From NCBI RefSeq assembly GCF_002741985.1, contig NZ_APHW01000021.1:1-64000 (forward strand): DNA of 64,000 nucleotides. The letters are read 5' to 3'. Position numbers and translations under genes: made by a program. Shown here in pieces: positions 42,343-54,499 of the stretch (positions within the stretch are counted from its first letter, which is position 1; every line of letters starts with the position of its first letter). This DNA comes from Vibrio rotiferianus CAIM 577 = LMG 21460 (lineage in GTDB: Bacteria; Pseudomonadota; Gammaproteobacteria; Enterobacterales; Vibrionaceae). The notes below the pieces were generated by a model, which was not told the DNA's origin, did no database searches, and worked only from the letters and a program-made list of their open reading frames with translations.

Positions 42343-42969
42343 TTAATTCCTTTGGTCATCCACTTCCACGCCATCTGGAATTGTGAATGTGAATCTATCT
42401 GCCTTAGGTTTACCAAGCTTCACATTGTTAAAGGTGAACAAGCCTTTCTGACCGTCTTGCTCAACCACGTTAAAGCCTTTCACCACACCTTTAGCATCAA
42501 TATTAATCTGGAATTGTCCTTGTGTGGAGTCTACCGCAGTAGGAATAAGAGTAAACTGATCACCTTTTTGAGAGATCTGGTAGTTATCCCAATCACTTGC
42601 ACGGTTACGCGTTAACAAAACAAATGGCGTCTGCTCGGTTGCTTGCTCTTGCCAGTAGATACTCACTTGTTCAATGAACGGGCTGTAGTACCACAATGTT
42701 TTACCGTCAGAAACCAACAAGTTTTCATCAGGGAATGTGGTGCTCCAACGGAACAAGCTCGGACGAGCAATCTCAACCGTGCCTTCTCCTTCCATTACCG
42801 TTTCGCCTTCAGGGCTGATAACTTGCTGAGAGAAGTCCGCACTGAAACCATCGTTCATAGAAAGGCGTTTGTTTAATTCATCTTTAGGTGTCGCTGCATG
42901 TGCAGTAGAGAAGAGAGAAAAGCTTAAAACAAGCGTAGAAAAAAGTTTCGCTGAAAATAGTTTTTTCAT
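42343..42969 (-). CDS. lolA: Outer-membrane lipoprotein carrier protein
   Basis: Periplasmic chaperone that ferries lipoproteins from LolCDE to LolB. The 208 residues begin with a signal peptide ([24 protein letters not shown], cleavage near 25). The mature part has the LolA half-barrel pattern: [55 protein letters not shown] and the C-terminal [15 protein letters not shown]. Located between ftsK and rarA, as in E. coli. Confidence 0.96.
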   Translation of the reverse strand: MKKLFSAKLFSTLVLSFSLFSTAHAATPKDELNKRLSMNDGFSADFSQQVISPEGETVMEGEGTVEIARPSLFRWSTTFPDENLLVSDGKTLWYYSPFIEQVSIYWQEQATEQTPFVLLTRNRASDWDNYQISQKGDQFTLIPTAVDSTQGQFQINIDAKGVVKGFNVVEQDGQKGLFTFNNVKLGKPKADRFTFTIPDGVEVDDQRN

Positions 42970-43043
42970 TCAAATACCTATCAGAGGGTCAAAGACCTAA
43001 AGTTACTCACCTCATTTGGACTGAGGTGAGTAACACAAGTTCA

Positions 43044-46000
43044 TTAATCTTTTGGTGGCGCAGGAGCCAATACTTCGCGGTTACCGTTATGACCTGGAGC
43101 ACTTACGATGCCTTGTGCTTCAAGCTGCTCAACAATTCGAGCCGCTCGGTTATAGCCGATCTTGAATCGACGCTGTACGCCAGAAACCGAACCACGACGC
43201 GATTGAACCACATGCTCAACAACTTGATCGAACAGTGGATCCACTTCTTCATCCGAGTCCATCTGCTCGCCTGGAAGTAAGCTTTCTGGGCCTTGGTCGC
43301 CACTGATGATTTCATCGATGTAGTTTGGTTTACCACGCGCTTTCCAGTTGTTCACAACAGCGTGAACATCATCGTCCGATGCAAACGCACCGTGAACGCG
43401 GGTCGTATGGCTTGAGCCCGGTGGTAAGTAAAGCATATCACCCATACCCAATAGCGATTCTGCACCGCCTTGGTCAAGGATAGTACGTGAGTCCGTCTTC
43501 GTAGATACAGTAAACGCCACACGCGTTGGGATGTTTGCTTTAATCAGGCCGGTAATAACGTCAACCGATGGACGCTGCGTCGCAAGGATCAAGTGAATAC
43601 CTGCCGCACGCGCTTTTTGCGCCAAGCGAGCGATCAGCTCTTCAACCTTCTTACCTACCACCATCATTAGGTCGGCAAATTCATCGACAACCACAACGAT
43701 GTAAGGCAGTTTCTCTAGCAACGGCGGCTCAGTGTCCATGCTGTCGCCTTCTTGCCAGAATGGGTCGTGAATTGGGTGACCCGCTTCTGCTGCCATCTTC
43801 AACTTCTCGTTGAAGCCTTTCACATTACGTACACCCAGTGCCGACATCAGTTTGTAACGACGTTCCATCTCGCCCACACACCAACGCAGTGCGTTAGACG
43901 CATCTTTCATGTCCGTTACAACTTCTGAAAGAAGATGAGGAATACCTTCGTAGATGGAAAGCTCCAACATTTTCGGGTCGATCATAATGAAACGCAGATC
44001 TTCAGGTGATGCTTTGTATAGCATACTCAAGATCATCACGTTTACACCTACTGATTTACCAGAACCGGTTGTACCCGCTACTAGCACGTGAGGCATCTTC
44101 GCAATATCAGCAATAACCGCTTCACCTGCGATATCTTGACCAAGAACAACGGTCGTTGGTGACGTTGCTTGTTCAAACTGAGGGCTACTGATTACATCAG
44201 ATAGGAATACCGTTTGGCGGCTCATGTTAGGCAGCTCTAGACCGACATAAGGTTTGCCCGGAATCACTTCTACTACACGTACCGCCATTGCAGACAACGC
44301 ACGTGCCAAGTCCATAGATAGGCCAGAAATGCGGCTTACTTTTACGCCTGGCGCCAAATCAAGTTCGAATCGAGTGATAACAGGACCAGGATAAATGCCG
44401 ACCACGTCCGCTTTAATCTTGTAGTCTGCAAGCTTAGTTTCAACGAGACGAGCCACTTCTTCCAAAGCATCACGATCGATAAAGTTGTCGCGCTTCTCTG
44501 GGTGGTAAAGCAATTCTAGCGTTGGTAGTGGCTCTGCTGGTACTGGCAAGTTTTGCTCTTGCTGTACCAAGAATGGATTTTGCTGAGCAACCACTTTCGC
44601 CTGAGCGCTCGATACCATATTTTGGAACGCGGCCACATCTTGGTCGCCTTCTTGAACTTCTTCTACCTCAACTTCTTGAGGTGCAGGTTCAAAGGTAGCT
44701 GAAGGCGATGCAGGTTGTGGTTGTGACGCAACGTGTTGCTGCACAGGTTGCTCTTGAACAGCCTGCATAGCTTCTTGTGGGTTAACAGCTGCTTGTTGCG
44801 GCTCCATATAAGTTGGTTGAGCCTGCTGCGCTTGGTACTCATCTTCTTCATCTAAAATATCTAGATTCGAAATAGTTGGTTCGATGTGCTGGCTTGGCTC
44901 AGCTTGTTCAACAATGTTATCCAGTGCTGCAGCGTTAATCACAGGCTCTTCGTGTTGAGGTTTCTCTGTATTTTCTTGCTCAAACGGTGCATGAATTGAA
45001 GGCTGTTCGTGCTGAGCTTGCTCTGCTGCAAACTGAGCGTATTCGTCATAACTTGGCTCGTTATCGTACTGTTCTGATACAGCAGGTTCAGGCTGAACAA
45101 ACGATTCTTGCGGCAATTCTTGCTGATGAATAACTTGTTTATGAATAGCTTGTTGAGGAACAGCTTGCTGTAGAACTGAATCTTGAGAAACAGGTTGTGA
45201 GACTTCAGGCTGAGTAACAACAGTATCAATAACTGGCTGCTGAACTTGTGGCACTTCGTCAGCCCAGTCGTCGGCTTGTTGCGCCGCCGCTTCTAGCTCT
45301 TCAATCGTGACATTTAGCTGCTTAGTTCGCTCAACCTCTGGATCAACATTGTCTGTATTGACCATTACCGCCGGCGTAGCAGGAGTTGGCGCCTCTTCTG
45401 GCGGTTGAGACGGTTTTGCTGCCGATTGAGGCATGTAGATTGGGTATTCATGTACAGGCTCTGGCTCTTTACTGTCATCAATATCATAAGCAGTAAGATG
45501 CGGAAGTACTTCATCCTCAGTCTCAGTCTCAGTCTCAGTCTCTTGTTCATTGAGACGTTGAGGCACACTATCAGCAACAACTTCATCTAGCTGAGGCTCG
45601 ATGGTTTCTTTTTCTGTTCCGCGAACCTTGTTCAAAATAGCAGAAAGCAAACTTAGAGATTTATCTCCAAGCCATTCAACTATCGAAAGCCATGAAATAC
45701 CAGTAAACAAGGTAAAACCGGCACCCCATAAGAACAATAGAACCAGAGTGGTACCTAGCACGTTTAGAGTTGGCAGCGATAAGCTTGTCAGAACATCACC
45801 GACTACACCACCTGATGAAAAGTACCAAATATCATCGAAGTTAATATCCGCAAGGCCGCTACTGGTTAAGATCAAAATAACCAAGCCAAGCAGGCGGGTA
45901 CCCCAAAGCATCAGATCGATAGGGTCATCCTCTCCGCGTTTACGAAAAGCAACCCACGCTCCGATGATCAATAGGAAAGGTATAGGATAAGCGAGCGAAC

Positions 46001-46262
46001 CAAACGTAAAGAATAAGGTATCAGCAAGCCAAGCTCCAAACACACCGCCAGCATTATTAATCTCCCCTCCCCAAGCCGTTTGTGACCATGAAGGATCGGC
46101 TGGACTAAAAGTGAATAATGCGACGGCGAGTAAAACTGAACTGAGAACGCCAACAATCAGGCAGCATTCTTTTAAGCGTTGGAAGCCATTGAGTCGTGAA
46201 GACTGAGGCTCTTCACTGGTTTTGATAATAGTTTCGACTTTCTTAGCGTTCTCTTTGAACAT
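43044..46262 (-). CDS. ftsK: DNA translocase FtsK
   Basis: Septal DNA pump that activates XerCD recombination at dif and clears chromosome ends during division. In the 1072 residues, four membrane segments fall within about 30-210. A long low-complexity linker (about 215-575) is extremely rich in Gln, Glu, Pro and Ala, with repeated QP, QQ and EQ pairs and a TETETETED run. The motor has Walker [10 protein letters not shown] near 720 and Walker [14 protein letters not shown]. The C-terminal winged-helix gamma domain (about 1005-1065, [22 protein letters not shown]) recognises KOPS and XerD. Linker sequence and length vary widely between species. Upstream of lolA, downstream of lrp. Confidence 0.97.
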   Translation of the reverse strand: MFKENAKKVETIIKTSEEPQSSRLNGFQRLKECCLIVGVLSSVLLAVALFTFSPADPSWSQTAWGGEINNAGGVFGAWLADTLFFTFGSLAYPIPFLLIIGAWVAFRKRGEDDPIDLMLWGTRLLGLVILILTSSGLADINFDDIWYFSSGGVVGDVLTSLSLPTLNVLGTTLVLLFLWGAGFTLFTGISWLSIVEWLGDKSLSLLSAILNKVRGTEKETIEPQLDEVVADSVPQRLNEQETETETETEDEVLPHLTAYDIDDSKEPEPVHEYPIYMPQSAAKPSQPPEEAPTPATPAVMVNTDNVDPEVERTKQLNVTIEELEAAAQQADDWADEVPQVQQPVIDTVVTQPEVSQPVSQDSVLQQAVPQQAIHKQVIHQQELPQESFVQPEPAVSEQYDNEPSYDEYAQFAAEQAQHEQPSIHAPFEQENTEKPQHEEPVINAAALDNIVEQAEPSQHIEPTISNLDILDEEDEYQAQQAQPTYMEPQQAAVNPQEAMQAVQEQPVQQHVASQPQPASPSATFEPAPQEVEVEEVQEGDQDVAAFQNMVSSAQAKVVAQQNPFLVQQEQNLPVPAEPLPTLELLYHPEKRDNFIDRDALEEVARLVETKLADYKIKADVVGIYPGPVITRFELDLAPGVKVSRISGLSMDLARALSAMAVRVVEVIPGKPYVGLELPNMSRQTVFLSDVISSPQFEQATSPTTVVLGQDIAGEAVIADIAKMPHVLVAGTTGSGKSVGVNVMILSMLYKASPEDLRFIMIDPKMLELSIYEGIPHLLSEVVTDMKDASNALRWCVGEMERRYKLMSALGVRNVKGFNEKLKMAAEAGHPIHDPFWQEGDSMDTEPPLLEKLPYIVVVVDEFADLMMVVGKKVEELIARLAQKARAAGIHLILATQRPSVDVITGLIKANIPTRVAFTVSTKTDSRTILDQGGAESLLGMGDMLYLPPGSSHTTRVHGAFASDDDVHAVVNNWKARGKPNYIDEIISGDQGPESLLPGEQMDSDEEVDPLFDQVVEHVVQSRRGSVSGVQRRFKIGYNRAARIVEQLEAQGIVSAPGHNGNREVLAPAPPKD

Positions 46263-46412
46263 AAATCAACTTGAATACGATATGAGTAATAAATAAGCAA
46301 AACAATCCGAGCGGCAAAAGCCGCTCGGTAAATTGATTTAACCATATCAAAGAGAAAAACCCAATTATTCAATGGTGAAAGCGGAAGCATATACCGCTTT
46401 CTTTGCAATAAT

Positions 46413-46907
46413 TTAACGAGTTTTAATCACTAGCTGGTTAGTTTGTTTCACTTCTTCCATAACTACATAGGTACGAGTGTCATTTACGCCTGGAAGACGC
46501 AGTAACGTATCGCCTAGTAGTCGACGGTATGCACCCATGTCAGATACACGGGTTTTTAGAAGATAGTCGAAATCACCTGATACTAGATGACACTCTTGAA
46601 TGTCGTCTAGTTTTTGAACAGCGGCATTAAACTGCTCAAACACATCTGGTGCACCACGGTTTAGAGTGATTTCTACAAACACGAGTAGAGATGCATCTAG
46701 ATACTGCGGGTTTAGTAACGCAGTGTAACCTGTGATGTAGCCTTGACGCTCCAATCGACGTACACGCTCCAGACATGGAGTCGGAGAAAGTCCTACACGT
46801 TTTGAAAGCTCTACGTTTGAAATACGACCGTCTTTCTGCAATTCATTAAGAATGTTGCGGTCGATACGGTCTAGTTCCTTGGACGGCTTTTTATAGTTGT
46901 CTGCCAT
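46413..46907 (-). CDS. lrp: Leucine-responsive regulatory protein
   Basis: Global regulator of amino acid metabolism, octamer/hexadecamer. In the 164 residues the N-terminal winged HTH (DRIDRNILNELQKDGRISNVELSKRVGLSPTPCLERVRRLERQGYITGY, about 12-60) and the C-terminal RAM ligand-binding domain (about 70-155) are nearly identical to E. coli Lrp. Divergent from ald; the 156-base gap with many A/T tracts is a plausible Lrp-bound control region. Confidence 0.97.
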   Translation of the reverse strand: MADNYKKPSKELDRIDRNILNELQKDGRISNVELSKRVGLSPTPCLERVRRLERQGYITGYTALLNPQYLDASLLVFVEITLNRGAPDVFEQFNAAVQKLDDIQECHLVSGDFDYLLKTRVSDMGAYRRLLGDTLLRLPGVNDTRTYVVMEEVKQTNQLVIKTR

Positions 46908-47063
46908 TTTTTATTCCACCTTATTACTTCCTTGCAAAAAAATATACTACAACTTTTTAATATTTAGGGCCAAATTTTGTAAAACAATATCTATACTAGA
47001 TATTAATTCGACAATAACACCCTACAAACAGTTAATACAACCATTATAGAAAGAGGACACAGG

Positions 47064-48188
47064 ATGATCATTGGCGTACCTAAGGAAATCAAGAACCACG
47101 AATACCGTGTGGGCATGATCCCAGCTAGCGTGAGAGAACTCATCTCACATGGTCACCAAGTTTTTGTTGAGACCAATGCAGGTGCCGGCATCGGTTTTTC
47201 AGACGATGACTACATCGCTGTAGGCGCATCCATTCTTCCTACTGCTGCTGACGTGTTTGCGAAAGCAGACATGATTGTCAAAGTAAAAGAACCCCAAGCT
47301 ATCGAGAGAGCAATGCTCCGCGAAGGGCAGATTTTATTTACTTATTTACACCTAGCACCAGATTTTCCACAAACTGATGAGCTAATCAAGAGCAAAGCTG
47401 TCTGTATAGCCTATGAGACTGTAACAGATAATATGGGTCGTTTGCCACTATTAGCACCAATGTCAGAAGTTGCTGGTCGTATGTCTATCCAAGCTGGTGC
47501 CCAAACTCTAGAAAAATCACACGGGGGTCGTGGTTTACTTCTAGGTGGCGTTCCTGGTGTTGAACCAGCGAAAGTCGTTGTTGTGGGCGGTGGTGTCGTT
47601 GGCGCAAACGCAGCTCGTATGGCTGTTGGTCTTCGCGCAGACGTTACAATCCTAGACCGTAATGTAGACACACTACGTAAACTAGACGAGGAATTCCAAG
47701 GTCGCGCTAAAGTGGTTTATTCTACAGAAGACGCTATTGAGAAGCATGTTCTAGAAGCAGACCTAGTTATCGGTGCGGTTCTTATCCCTGGTGCAGCAGC
47801 ACCTAAACTGGTAACAAAAGAGCACATTGCTAAGATGAAGCCAGGCGCGGCGGTCGTTGACGTAGCAATCGACCAAGGCGGTTGTTTCGAGACTTCTCAC
47901 GCAACAACGCACGCAGACCCAACTTACATCGTTGACGAAGTAGTTCACTACTGTGTTGCAAACATGCCAGGTGCAGTTGCTCGTACTTCAACATTCGCGC
48001 TGAACAACGCAACGCTTCCATACATCGTGAAGCTTGCAAACAAAGGCTACCGTGAAGCACTTCTAGAAGACAACGGCTTCCTTGAAGGTCTAAACGTTAT
48101 CCACGGTAAAGTGACTTGTAAAGAAGTTGCTGAGAGCTTTGACCTAGAATACGTTGAACCAGCGCAAGCTATCGCAATGTTCAACTAA
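47064..48188 (+). CDS. ald: Alanine dehydrogenase
   Basis: NAD-dependent reversible deamination of L-alanine to pyruvate and ammonia. In the 374 residues the catalytic region with [18 protein letters not shown] (substrate Arg15), Lys in VKVKEPQ (K75) and His in YLHLAPD (H96) is present, followed by the NAD-binding Rossmann motif [19 protein letters not shown] near 169-187. The ATG is preceded by AGAGGACAC. Next to lrp, which activates alanine/serine catabolism in related bacteria, so direct Lrp control is likely. Late codons show strong bias. Confidence 0.96.
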   Translation: MIIGVPKEIKNHEYRVGMIPASVRELISHGHQVFVETNAGAGIGFSDDDYIAVGASILPTAADVFAKADMIVKVKEPQAIERAMLREGQILFTYLHLAPDFPQTDELIKSKAVCIAYETVTDNMGRLPLLAPMSEVAGRMSIQAGAQTLEKSHGGRGLLLGGVPGVEPAKVVVVGGGVVGANAARMAVGLRADVTILDRNVDTLRKLDEEFQGRAKVVYSTEDAIEKHVLEADLVIGAVLIPGAAAPKLVTKEHIAKMKPGAAVVDVAIDQGGCFETSHATTHADPTYIVDEVVHYCVANMPGAVARTSTFALNNATLPYIVKLANKGYREALLEDNGFLEGLNVIHGKVTCKEVAESFDLEYVEPAQAIAMFN

Positions 48189-48225
48189 TGACAAAATAAC
48201 GCATAAATTGTCACGTTTTGTTTAC

Positions 48226-48253
48226 AAAAGCCCACTCTAAAGTGGGCTTTTTT
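48226..48253 (+). terminator. ald terminator
   Basis: AAAAGCCCACT (48226-48236) / AGTGGGCTTTT (48241-48251) with loop CTAA and a T-run. Confidence 0.9.
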
Positions 48254-48281
48254 GCATAGAGCATTTAATTATAAAAAATAA

Positions 48282-49478
48282 CTAAACCTTATAAGCACAA
48301 ATTAATATGTTTCTAGGTGTGACAGATTTAGCGCAAAACTCTGCCAATCTAACACGATAACCACGTTCTTCAAGATAAAGTGCTTTGTCCAAAGCAAGCC
48401 AAATCTCCAACGGCCGTTGAAAGACCAACTGAACCAGGCTCAAACGCTCCATTTGCCAAAAGCGTTGCTCGCCTAACTTTTCAAAATAATCGAAGTTGAT
48501 TTGTTGAGAAAGATCGATGCCCTTCTGATCCGCCGCCAAGCGGCACAAAGACTCAAAACCATAACTTAACTGCGACTTACGAATGCTTGGCACCGGCTGA
48601 TACCCTTCCATACCCAAACCTTGTCGAGTGATTAAATCAAACCCCAGCCTAAATACCATTTCTTGCTGACGATGACGGCGTACACGTTCACCACCTGTCA
48701 CAGTTTGCTGTAGCGGAATACGTAGCTCTTGCTTAGACAACGAGAGAGAAGACGCTCTGCCCCGCTCCGACATCGGCTGATACTGCTCAGACTGAATCAA
48801 ATGATAACAGCAAGGCGAGATCGTCATTGCTGCCACACCGTTTTCGCTGCCATACTGCATCAAACGAACATGGAGATCACCACACGCATGCAGTGCCACC
48901 GCGTGTTGCGTCGGCTTAAACACCGCCTTCGCTTTGCTATCGAACGCGTCACCTTGAATAAAAGTCATCTTCCAATGATGCTCATTCGCCACTTGTTGCC
49001 CCGAGTCACACAGCGCTTGTTGGTATTCGAAACTGGTGACGGGCTGATCGGTTTGCGTCGTCAGGATTCGCCCCAAATAACCTTTGCCTGAACACCACTC
49101 TAACCATTCTTCACCATGATGAAACTGAATAGCCGCTTCCCCCATCGAGCTAATTTGCTCCAATTTACGACCGGGGATGCCGTTATCTAAACCACGGGCA
49201 AGCTCCAAACCGTTTAAAGTCAACGTTTCTAAATGGGTAAGATCAGCGAGTTGCTCAAGTTCAGGTAAAAACGGGCTAAGCGCTTTCAACACAAGTTCGG
49301 GCTCTGCTTTGTATTCTTCGATTTGAGAGGGACTAAGAGACGCTAGCCACTGGCACAGCTGAGGATGTTGTTCTTGCCATGGTAGTGATGTGTAAATGCT
49401 GCTTTTAAATGGCTCGAATCGCCACAAAGATTGGTTTTCGATTAAGCAGTCATTAATAAATTGAAATTGCGTTTTCAT
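48282..49478 (-). CDS. SAM-dependent methyltransferase of the Methyltransf_32 type
   Basis: The 398 residues have an N-terminal helical region (1-115), then motif I LEWCSGKGYLGRIL near 126-139, the acidic strand TSFEYQQALCDSG, and LHACGDLHVRLMQYG with MTISPCCYHLI (about 196-228). HACGD plus SPCCYH is characteristic of the METTL25/GSTCD-like group, for which RNA or protein substrates are proposed. A basic patch GGERVRRHRQQEMVFR follows. Start ATG 49478; single gene between ald and cysB. Substrate unknown; rRNA or tRNA modification would be a guess. Confidence 0.82.
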   Translation of the reverse strand: MKTQFQFINDCLIENQSLWRFEPFKSSIYTSLPWQEQHPQLCQWLASLSPSQIEEYKAEPELVLKALSPFLPELEQLADLTHLETLTLNGLELARGLDNGIPGRKLEQISSMGEAAIQFHHGEEWLEWCSGKGYLGRILTTQTDQPVTSFEYQQALCDSGQQVANEHHWKMTFIQGDAFDSKAKAVFKPTQHAVALHACGDLHVRLMQYGSENGVAAMTISPCCYHLIQSEQYQPMSERGRASSLSLSKQELRIPLQQTVTGGERVRRHRQQEMVFRLGFDLITRQGLGMEGYQPVPSIRKSQLSYGFESLCRLAADQKGIDLSQQINFDYFEKLGEQRFWQMERLSLVQLVFQRPLEIWLALDKALYLEERGYRVRLAEFCAKSVTPRNILICAYKV

Positions 49479-49531
49479 AGCTCCCCCTACAACGAGCGCA
49501 TTGTAGAGGGAATCGAAACATCAATGAAGTG

Positions 49532-50943
<1,412 letters not shown>

Positions 50944-51708
50944 ATGAATATTGGTTTAATCATTGCCTTAGTTGCCATCTTATTGGTGTTGGTGCTCGGC
51001 TATAACATCATGCTGCAATATAAAGTTAAAGTTGAAACTGCGAGAAGACAGGAATCAGCTCGATATGTAGCACTCATAGATGGGACTGAAGAACTTATCG
51101 GACATGCGCACCATATTCCTTTCAGTAAAGAACTTTTAGTGTGTCTTAATAACCGCATTCTCGATGCACTGGAAAGCATGCGAGAGCTAGATCCAAAGAA
51201 TAAGCAGCTTGTTCAACGAATCGAAAATATGAAGCAACAAATCGACCAGTTGAAAGCCAACTATAAAGGTGGAGATAGCACCAGCTTTAAGCTACCAACC
51301 AGTGATAAGCAAGCGATTGTTATGCTTAAGCTGGTTAAGCGCCTACGTGACACTATCCGAAATGAGCACAACAAAGGCCGCCTAGATACTCAGACGTACG
51401 TGACTGAGAACGCTCGTCTTGAAACAATGCAAATCCGCATCAACATCGAAAACGTAATCAAACGAGCGAATGACTCTATCGCTCGAGGTCAGCCTGGTAC
51501 TGCACTACAATTGCTTCGTAAAGGTATTGATGCTCTAAGCACAAAAAATGATGCTTACTCTGTTCAAGCTAAACAAAAACTGGAAGAAATGCTTGGTGAC
51601 TTAGATAAGAAACGTCAAGATAAGAATGATGCCGAGGTCCAGCAAATTGCCGATAAAGAGCGTGACAATGATATGGAAGCACTCTTCGGTGAAAAGAAAA
51701 AGTGGTAA
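50944..51708 (+). CDS. Membrane-anchored coiled-coil protein of unknown function
   Basis: The 254 residues have one N-terminal membrane anchor (LIIALVAILLVLVLGYNIML, about 4-23) followed by a long, strongly helical, charged region with likely coiled coils at 75-105 (NKQLVQRIENMKQQIDQLKANY), 125-185 and 205-250. The C-terminus MEALFGEKKKW resembles SMC-anchoring or FtsZ-tail-like peptides only superficially. Orthologues in Vibrio are labelled 'DNA repair ATPase', which the sequence does not support: there is no Walker motif. An envelope scaffold is the most that can be said. Own terminator downstream. Confidence 0.75.
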   Translation: MNIGLIIALVAILLVLVLGYNIMLQYKVKVETARRQESARYVALIDGTEELIGHAHHIPFSKELLVCLNNRILDALESMRELDPKNKQLVQRIENMKQQIDQLKANYKGGDSTSFKLPTSDKQAIVMLKLVKRLRDTIRNEHNKGRLDTQTYVTENARLETMQIRINIENVIKRANDSIARGQPGTALQLLRKGIDALSTKNDAYSVQAKQKLEEMLGDLDKKRQDKNDAEVQQIADKERDNDMEALFGEKKKW

Positions 51709-51739
51709 ACTCGATAAAAGCTTTCCACCCTATTCGATT

Positions 51740-51764
51740 AAAGGCTGCGTTTGCAGCCTTTTTT
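51740..51764 (+). terminator. Terminator after the coiled-coil membrane protein gene
   Basis: AAAGGCTGC (51740-51748) / GCAGCCTTT (51753-51761), loop GTTT, followed by T's. Confidence 0.88.
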
Positions 51765-51818
51765 ACGTCTTATCGTTTTGAATAGGCATAAGCTGAATAA
51801 ATAAAATTTGAATGTAAA

Positions 51819-52616
51819 GTGCTAAAAATTAAAATGATTAATCTCGACGCCTATCAGGATCTTCTTGCTCCAATTAACCAATTCTTACAATGCAGCACCC
51901 CAGATGAATGGGTTGAGGAAGCAAAAAAGCCAGAAAACCTTCAAACTATTTTGTTGGATCATCTACTGTGTGAACTCAAGGCTGGGCAGTCAGCGATGTT
52001 CTTAATCCGTAAATACGCAGTAGACCAGACTAGTGCCCACACCCTACTCGATTGGTTCAAACCCTACGAAGATTTCGCTTATCGCAAAACGGGCTCACTT
52101 GCGACATTGAAGGGTAAAAGTAATATCTCTAAAGCGATCATTGCAAAATCAGATTCACCATATAGCCAAGATCTAATTGATAAGATGGTTTTGCTGATCA
52201 AAGAAGAATTGCACCATTTCTACCAAGTATTGGAAATCATGGAGAGCCGTGGGGTGGAATACAAAAACATTCCAGCTAGTCGCTATGCAAAAACTCTAAT
52301 TTCGCACATGAAAACACATGAGCCAGAAACTTTGATTGATAAGCTCATCATTGGTGCGTACATCGAAGCTCGCTCTTGTGAACGTTTTGCAAAACTAGCC
52401 CCACACATGGATGACGATATCGCAAAATTCTACGTATCCCTACTACGTTCAGAAGCGCGTCACTATCAAGATTATTTGATACTCGCAGAGCAAATTGCTG
52501 GTAAAGATATTAGTGAGCGTGTGACTTATTTCGGCCAAATCGAAGCGGAACTAATTAGCACTCTAGACGACGACTTTAAGTTTCATAGTGGCGTACCCAG
52601 TTCTAAAGTTGCTTAA
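51819..52616 (+). CDS. miaE: tRNA-(ms2io6A37)-hydroxylase
   Basis: Non-haem diiron monooxygenase that hydroxylates the isopentenyl group of ms2i6A37 in tRNAs reading U-initial codons. About 260 residues; four-helix diiron ligands appear as EELHH (129-133 of the longer frame), EARSCE (183-188) and SEARHY (211-216). The start is either GTG 51819 or, more likely, ATG 51834 (MINLDAYQDLLAP); neither has a strong ribosome binding site. Absent from E. coli but present in Salmonella and many Vibrio. Its activity requires oxygen. Confidence 0.93.
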   Translation: MLKIKMINLDAYQDLLAPINQFLQCSTPDEWVEEAKKPENLQTILLDHLLCELKAGQSAMFLIRKYAVDQTSAHTLLDWFKPYEDFAYRKTGSLATLKGKSNISKAIIAKSDSPYSQDLIDKMVLLIKEELHHFYQVLEIMESRGVEYKNIPASRYAKTLISHMKTHEPETLIDKLIIGAYIEARSCERFAKLAPHMDDDIAKFYVSLLRSEARHYQDYLILAEQIAGKDISERVTYFGQIEAELISTLDDDFKFHSGVPSSKVA

Positions 52617-52620
52617 AATA

Positions 52621-52650
52621 AAAAGCCCACCTAATGGTGGGCTCTTTATT
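52621..52650. terminator. Bidirectional terminator between miaE and the peptide-binding protein gene
   Basis: AAAAGCCCACC (52621-52631) / GGTGGGCT (52636-52643), loop TAAT, with A- and T-rich flanks in both directions. Confidence 0.85.
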
Positions 52651-52660
52651 CTCTGTTCGA

Positions 52661-54499
52661 TTACAGCTTGTATCGCTCATCAATGAAAGTGACTTCTGGG
52701 AAGGTTTTCCCCGCTTTCATTGCTTTTTCTGTTTCTTTCTTCGCTGTCTTATCAATCCAGAAGTTACCAACATCCATTGGGTGGAACATCCAATCTGTGC
52801 TCTTCGTCATACCATCTTTTGGTACTTTAACCCAACGCCAGTGTGCTTCGCGTGTATAAGGAACCATGTATCCAGGAACAATGATATTCGCTTCAGATAC
52901 ATACTTTTGGATCTGGCGTGATAAGTCGTAGCGTTTCTGCTGCTCAAACTCATTGTCATACGCTTCAATCAGCTTATCTAGCTCAGGACTGCTGTAATTC
53001 GTATGCGCGTTAGTTTGTGGTTTGTTCGCGTTATCAGAGTGCAAGTACTCCCAGTACGCAGGAATCTCACCAGAGCCCATATTCAAGAAGGCTAATTGGT
53101 GTTTCTTTTCAAGGATATACTTAAATGCCGATGAACCATCAACAAGATTCAGTGTGTATTCCAAGCCAGCCAGTTTTGCTTGCTCTTTTAAGTAAGCAAT
53201 ACGTGGAGTCCATGAGTTGTAACCATAGGTAATTGCAAAACTTAAGCGTTGCCCCTTGTCGTTAATACGAACACCGTCAGCGCCAATTTTATCAAAGCCT
53301 GCCTTCTCAAAGTGCTTAATCGCAGCTGCGGCATCAAACTTTGGAGGTGTGTTATTAGGATCATCATAGTTACCATGACCAAAGCCAAGACCATGAGGTT
53401 TACGCGAGTAGTCACCACGCATGATGTTTTCAATCATGCCGTCATAATCCGTTGCAGCCATGACACCTTTACGTACTTCTAAGTCGTCTAGCATTGGCAT
53501 AGCAGTATTCATCCATAAGCCACCAGCGCCTTGAGGTGCTTGGTTGAATCCCCAATACTTCTGCACATAACCATTTTTATAGACATCACCGCTTGTTTTG
53601 TCATGCCAAAGGTTTGGTAATACCATGTCAAAGTAATCTAGATTGCCTTTTTCAAAGTGCTTCATCGCAATGTCTTGATCGCGAATCACTGTAATACGCA
53701 CTTTATCTACATTGTAGCGATTCTTGTAATAACGATTGTTGTAACCCCACCAATCGTCACCAACATGTTTAAACGTTACGCTCTTACCTTTCTTAACTTT
53801 ATCTAAGTAGTATGGCGCAGCGGTAGGTTCAGCCTTAAAGTTGAACTTACGAACAAAGTTGTCCGGCATACCATCATTATTTTCATCTTTTTCTTTAGCA
53901 AAGAAATGCTCTGGACGAGGTTGAAAACCATTACTTGGCATGTTGATCATTACCATCAATGAGTCATGGCTTTGCGCAACGGCGAGACCAACTTTAATGG
54001 TATACTCGTCGATCTTTTCGACGCTCAGGATGCTGTTTTTGAAGAAGTCGTTATACCAAGGGTCAATAATGTCTTTAGATGTGTAGTACTTCATCATAAA
54101 CACGTAATCGTCCGCGGTGATTTTTTCACCATCCGACCATTTCGCTGTGTCATCAAGCTTGAAGTAAACGGTTTTATTGTCATCACCAAACGCCCACTCT
54201 TTAGCAAGCTGAGGAATCCATTTACCCGTATTTGGGTGACGCTGAGCCAGTTTTGGAGCACCATCCATAAAGTACTGACGAAGGCCAGAGTTAGCATCAG
54301 GGCCTACACTACGAAGAGTCTGAGGAAAACTCAGCATATAAGTACGCAGCGTCCCGCCTCTTACTGCTTCTTCTGAAGCAAATAATGGTTCGTTATTATT
54401 TGAAATCCATTCGATATCAGCTGGCAGTTCCGTAGCGTTTATTTGAAAGCTCGTAGCGACCAAGGTTGCCAGTGCCGTAAGTGGCAGGTTTCTTATCAT
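52661..54499 (-). CDS. ABC transporter substrate-binding protein, family 5 (YejA-like)
   Basis: About 612 residues from ATG 54499 (MIRNLPLTALATLVATSFQINA; AAGGAAG upstream). The signal peptide is cleaved near residue 22, so the protein is periplasmic. Length and motifs (EEAVRGGTLRTYMLSFPQTLRSVGPDANSGLRQYF, LAKEWAFGDDNKTVYFKLDDTAKWSDGEKITADDYVFMMKYY, WGFNQAPQGAGGLWMNTAMPMLDDLEVRKGVMAATDYDGM) match the long oligopeptide/microcin-C type binding proteins such as YejA. No permease or ATPase genes adjoin, so it must work with components encoded elsewhere. Ligand probably peptide; not determined. Confidence 0.9.
   Translation of the reverse strand: MIRNLPLTALATLVATSFQINATELPADIEWISNNNEPLFASEEAVRGGTLRTYMLSFPQTLRSVGPDANSGLRQYFMDGAPKLAQRHPNTGKWIPQLAKEWAFGDDNKTVYFKLDDTAKWSDGEKITADDYVFMMKYYTSKDIIDPWYNDFFKNSILSVEKIDEYTIKVGLAVAQSHDSLMVMINMPSNGFQPRPEHFFAKEKDENNDGMPDNFVRKFNFKAEPTAAPYYLDKVKKGKSVTFKHVGDDWWGYNNRYYKNRYNVDKVRITVIRDQDIAMKHFEKGNLDYFDMVLPNLWHDKTSGDVYKNGYVQKYWGFNQAPQGAGGLWMNTAMPMLDDLEVRKGVMAATDYDGMIENIMRGDYSRKPHGLGFGHGNYDDPNNTPPKFDAAAAIKHFEKAGFDKIGADGVRINDKGQRLSFAITYGYNSWTPRIAYLKEQAKLAGLEYTLNLVDGSSAFKYILEKKHQLAFLNMGSGEIPAYWEYLHSDNANKPQTNAHTNYSSPELDKLIEAYDNEFEQQKRYDLSRQIQKYVSEANIIVPGYMVPYTREAHWRWVKVPKDGMTKSTDWMFHPMDVGNFWIDKTAKKETEKAMKAGKTFPEVTFIDERYKL

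Noticed and set aside
45601..45990. 129-codon ORF antisense to ftsK
   Set aside because: Antisense of membrane segments, Ser/Pro/Lys-rich, no family features or start signal.
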